6,405 nucleotides of DNA from Oscillospiraceae bacterium (GTDB taxonomy: Bacteria > Bacillota > Clostridia > Oscillospirales > Oscillospiraceae): the NCBI GenBank assembly GCA_016296635.1, contig JAEDIZ010000113.1, forward strand, positions 1 through 6,405, in the 5' to 3' direction. A program made the translations under genes and the position numbers. Shown piece by piece: positions 5,968-6,405 of this stretch. Within the stretch, counting starts at the first letter, position 1, and each line of letters opens with the position of its first letter. Under the pieces are notes generated by a model, which was not told the origin of the DNA, made no database searches, and saw only the letters and a program-made list of their open reading frames with translations.

Positions 5968-6108
5968 TCAAATACGGTCTCCCAGTGGGGGCTTGGGTTG
6001 GCCTTCAGGCACAGCGCGATCTGTGCGGGCCCAGTCCTGCACGGCCACAATGCTCCGAATTATCACCGCCCACTGAAGACAGGGCTCCCGAAGCTTTTTG
6101 TCCCGCAT
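5968..6108 (-). CDS. Small protein of unknown function downstream of mnmA
   Basis: A 46-codon frame beginning MRDKKLREPCLQWAVIIRS and ending PPLGDRI. Its ATG (6108-6106) follows AGGAG (6120-6116) with 7-base spacing, only 14 bp after the mnmA stop, so it is well placed for translational coupling. It has a charged N-terminus, one short amphipathic stretch (LQWAVIIRSIVAV), a proline-rich end and no clear membrane span. I do not recognise a family. The LQWA..I.SI pattern faintly recalls the N-terminal helix of some Clostridia NUDIX hydrolases, so it could be a remnant of such a gene, but this is weak. Chance is a real alternative: the frame is short and codon evidence cannot be judged by eye. 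Confidence 0.4.
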   Translation of the reverse strand: MRDKKLREPCLQWAVIIRSIVAVQDWARTDRAVPEGQPKPPLGDRI

Positions 6109-6115
6109 ACGAACG

Positions 6116-6120
6116 CTCCT
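6116..6120 (-). promoter_or_regulatory. Ribosome binding site of the small ORF
   Basis: AGGAG on the minus strand, starting two bases past the mnmA stop codon and 7 bases before the ATG at 6108. It is the main support for real translation of the small ORF. Confidence 0.45.
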
Positions 6121-6122
6121 TT

Positions 6123-6405
6123 TCAAAGGATAAAGCCGCCGCCTAAAAGGCGGTCGCCGTCGTAGAGCACGGCGGACTGGCCCGCTGCCGGGGCCCGCAC
6201 CGGTTCTTCGCAGAAAATCGTGACGCAGTTGCCTTCCGGCATAACGGTGCAGCGGGGGTTTTCCCATTTGGTGTGCCGCACCCGGACGCTGGCGGGAAAC
6301 ATACTGCCCGGCGAGGGCTCTTTGTTGATCCAGTTGAAGTCGCAGGCCAGAAGCTGTGTTTTGAAAAGCTCCTCCCACAGGGCAAGCTCAATGGTGTTGG
6401 AGACC
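6123..6405 (-). CDS. mnmA: tRNA-specific 2-thiouridylase MnmA, C-terminal part
   Basis: The last 93 codons of a gene whose start lies beyond the right edge; the stop TGA is at 6125-6123. MnmA is the cytosolic ATP-dependent enzyme that places sulfur on wobble uridine 34 of tRNA-Lys, -Glu and -Gln, taking it from a cysteine desulfurase. The visible part is the C-terminal beta-barrel domain: ELFKTQLLACDFNWINKEP, SVRVRHTKWENPRCTV, and the very typical ending EEPVRAPAAGQSAVLYDGDR then LLGGGFIL. The family is about 360 residues, so the ATP-binding PP-loop and the two catalytic cysteines lie outside the window and cannot be checked. It is transcribed towards the two-component operon (convergent), with terminators in the gap, so it is a separate housekeeping unit. 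Confidence 0.9.
   Translation of the reverse strand, partial: VSNTIELALWEELFKTQLLACDFNWINKEPSPGSMFPASVRVRHTKWENPRCTVMPEGNCVTIFCEEPVRAPAAGQSAVLYDGDRLLGGGFIL

Noticed and set aside
5968..6378. A 136-codon minus-strand frame running through the mnmA end
   Set aside because: Its first 90 codons lie in a wrong frame of mnmA, whose true frame gives the EPVRAPAAGQSAVLYDGD ending. Only the last 46 codons, with their own ATG and ribosome site, were kept as a possible gene.

Overview
The window looks like chromosomal DNA from an anaerobic, low-to-mid G+C Firmicute, most likely a Clostridia gut commensal of the Oscillospiraceae/Lachnospiraceae kind. This rests on strong AGGAGG ribosome binding sites, an AgrC/AgrA-type (GHKL plus LytTR) two-component pair, intrinsic terminators, and a typical Firmicute-style mnmA end. 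No species can be assigned by eye. I see no rRNA, tRNA, CRISPR array or intact insertion sequence.

Left half (1-3350, minus strand): a transport and hydrolysis gene set read right to left. An APC-superfamily amino-acid permease (3350-1956) is followed by a YtcJ-type metal-dependent amidohydrolase (1828-164). The first 19 codons of what looks like an NhaC-type Na+/H+ antiporter (57-1) then run off the left edge. A GC-rich hairpin without a U-run sits between permease and hydrolase. A stronger terminator-like hairpin sits between hydrolase and antiporter.

Middle (3351-3566): a 216-bp divergent control region. It carries a good sigma-A promoter with an extended -10 for the rightward genes, and a series of direct repeats spaced 21-22 bp apart, the geometry that LytTR response regulators bind.

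Right-centre (3567-5658, plus strand): a LytTR response regulator and an overlapping AgrC-like GHKL sensor kinase, closed by a terminator. No autoinducing-peptide (agrD-like) gene is visible. The pair may therefore sense a small molecule and control the divergent permease/hydrolase genes; this is inference from gene order and the repeats.

Right end (5659-6405): about 300 bp without a convincing protein gene but rich in inverted repeats, including a possible small structured RNA or MITE-like element ending in its own plus-strand terminator. After it come a small unknown ORF (6108-5968) and the C-terminal 93 codons of the tRNA 2-thiouridylase gene mnmA, both on the minus strand. The mnmA frame is easy to miss because its start lies beyond the window.

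Working model: the sensor kinase detects an amino-acid-like or amide-like compound, the regulator binds the phased repeats, and the permease, hydrolase and perhaps the ion antiporter take up and cleave the compound. Nothing in the sequence identifies the compound.
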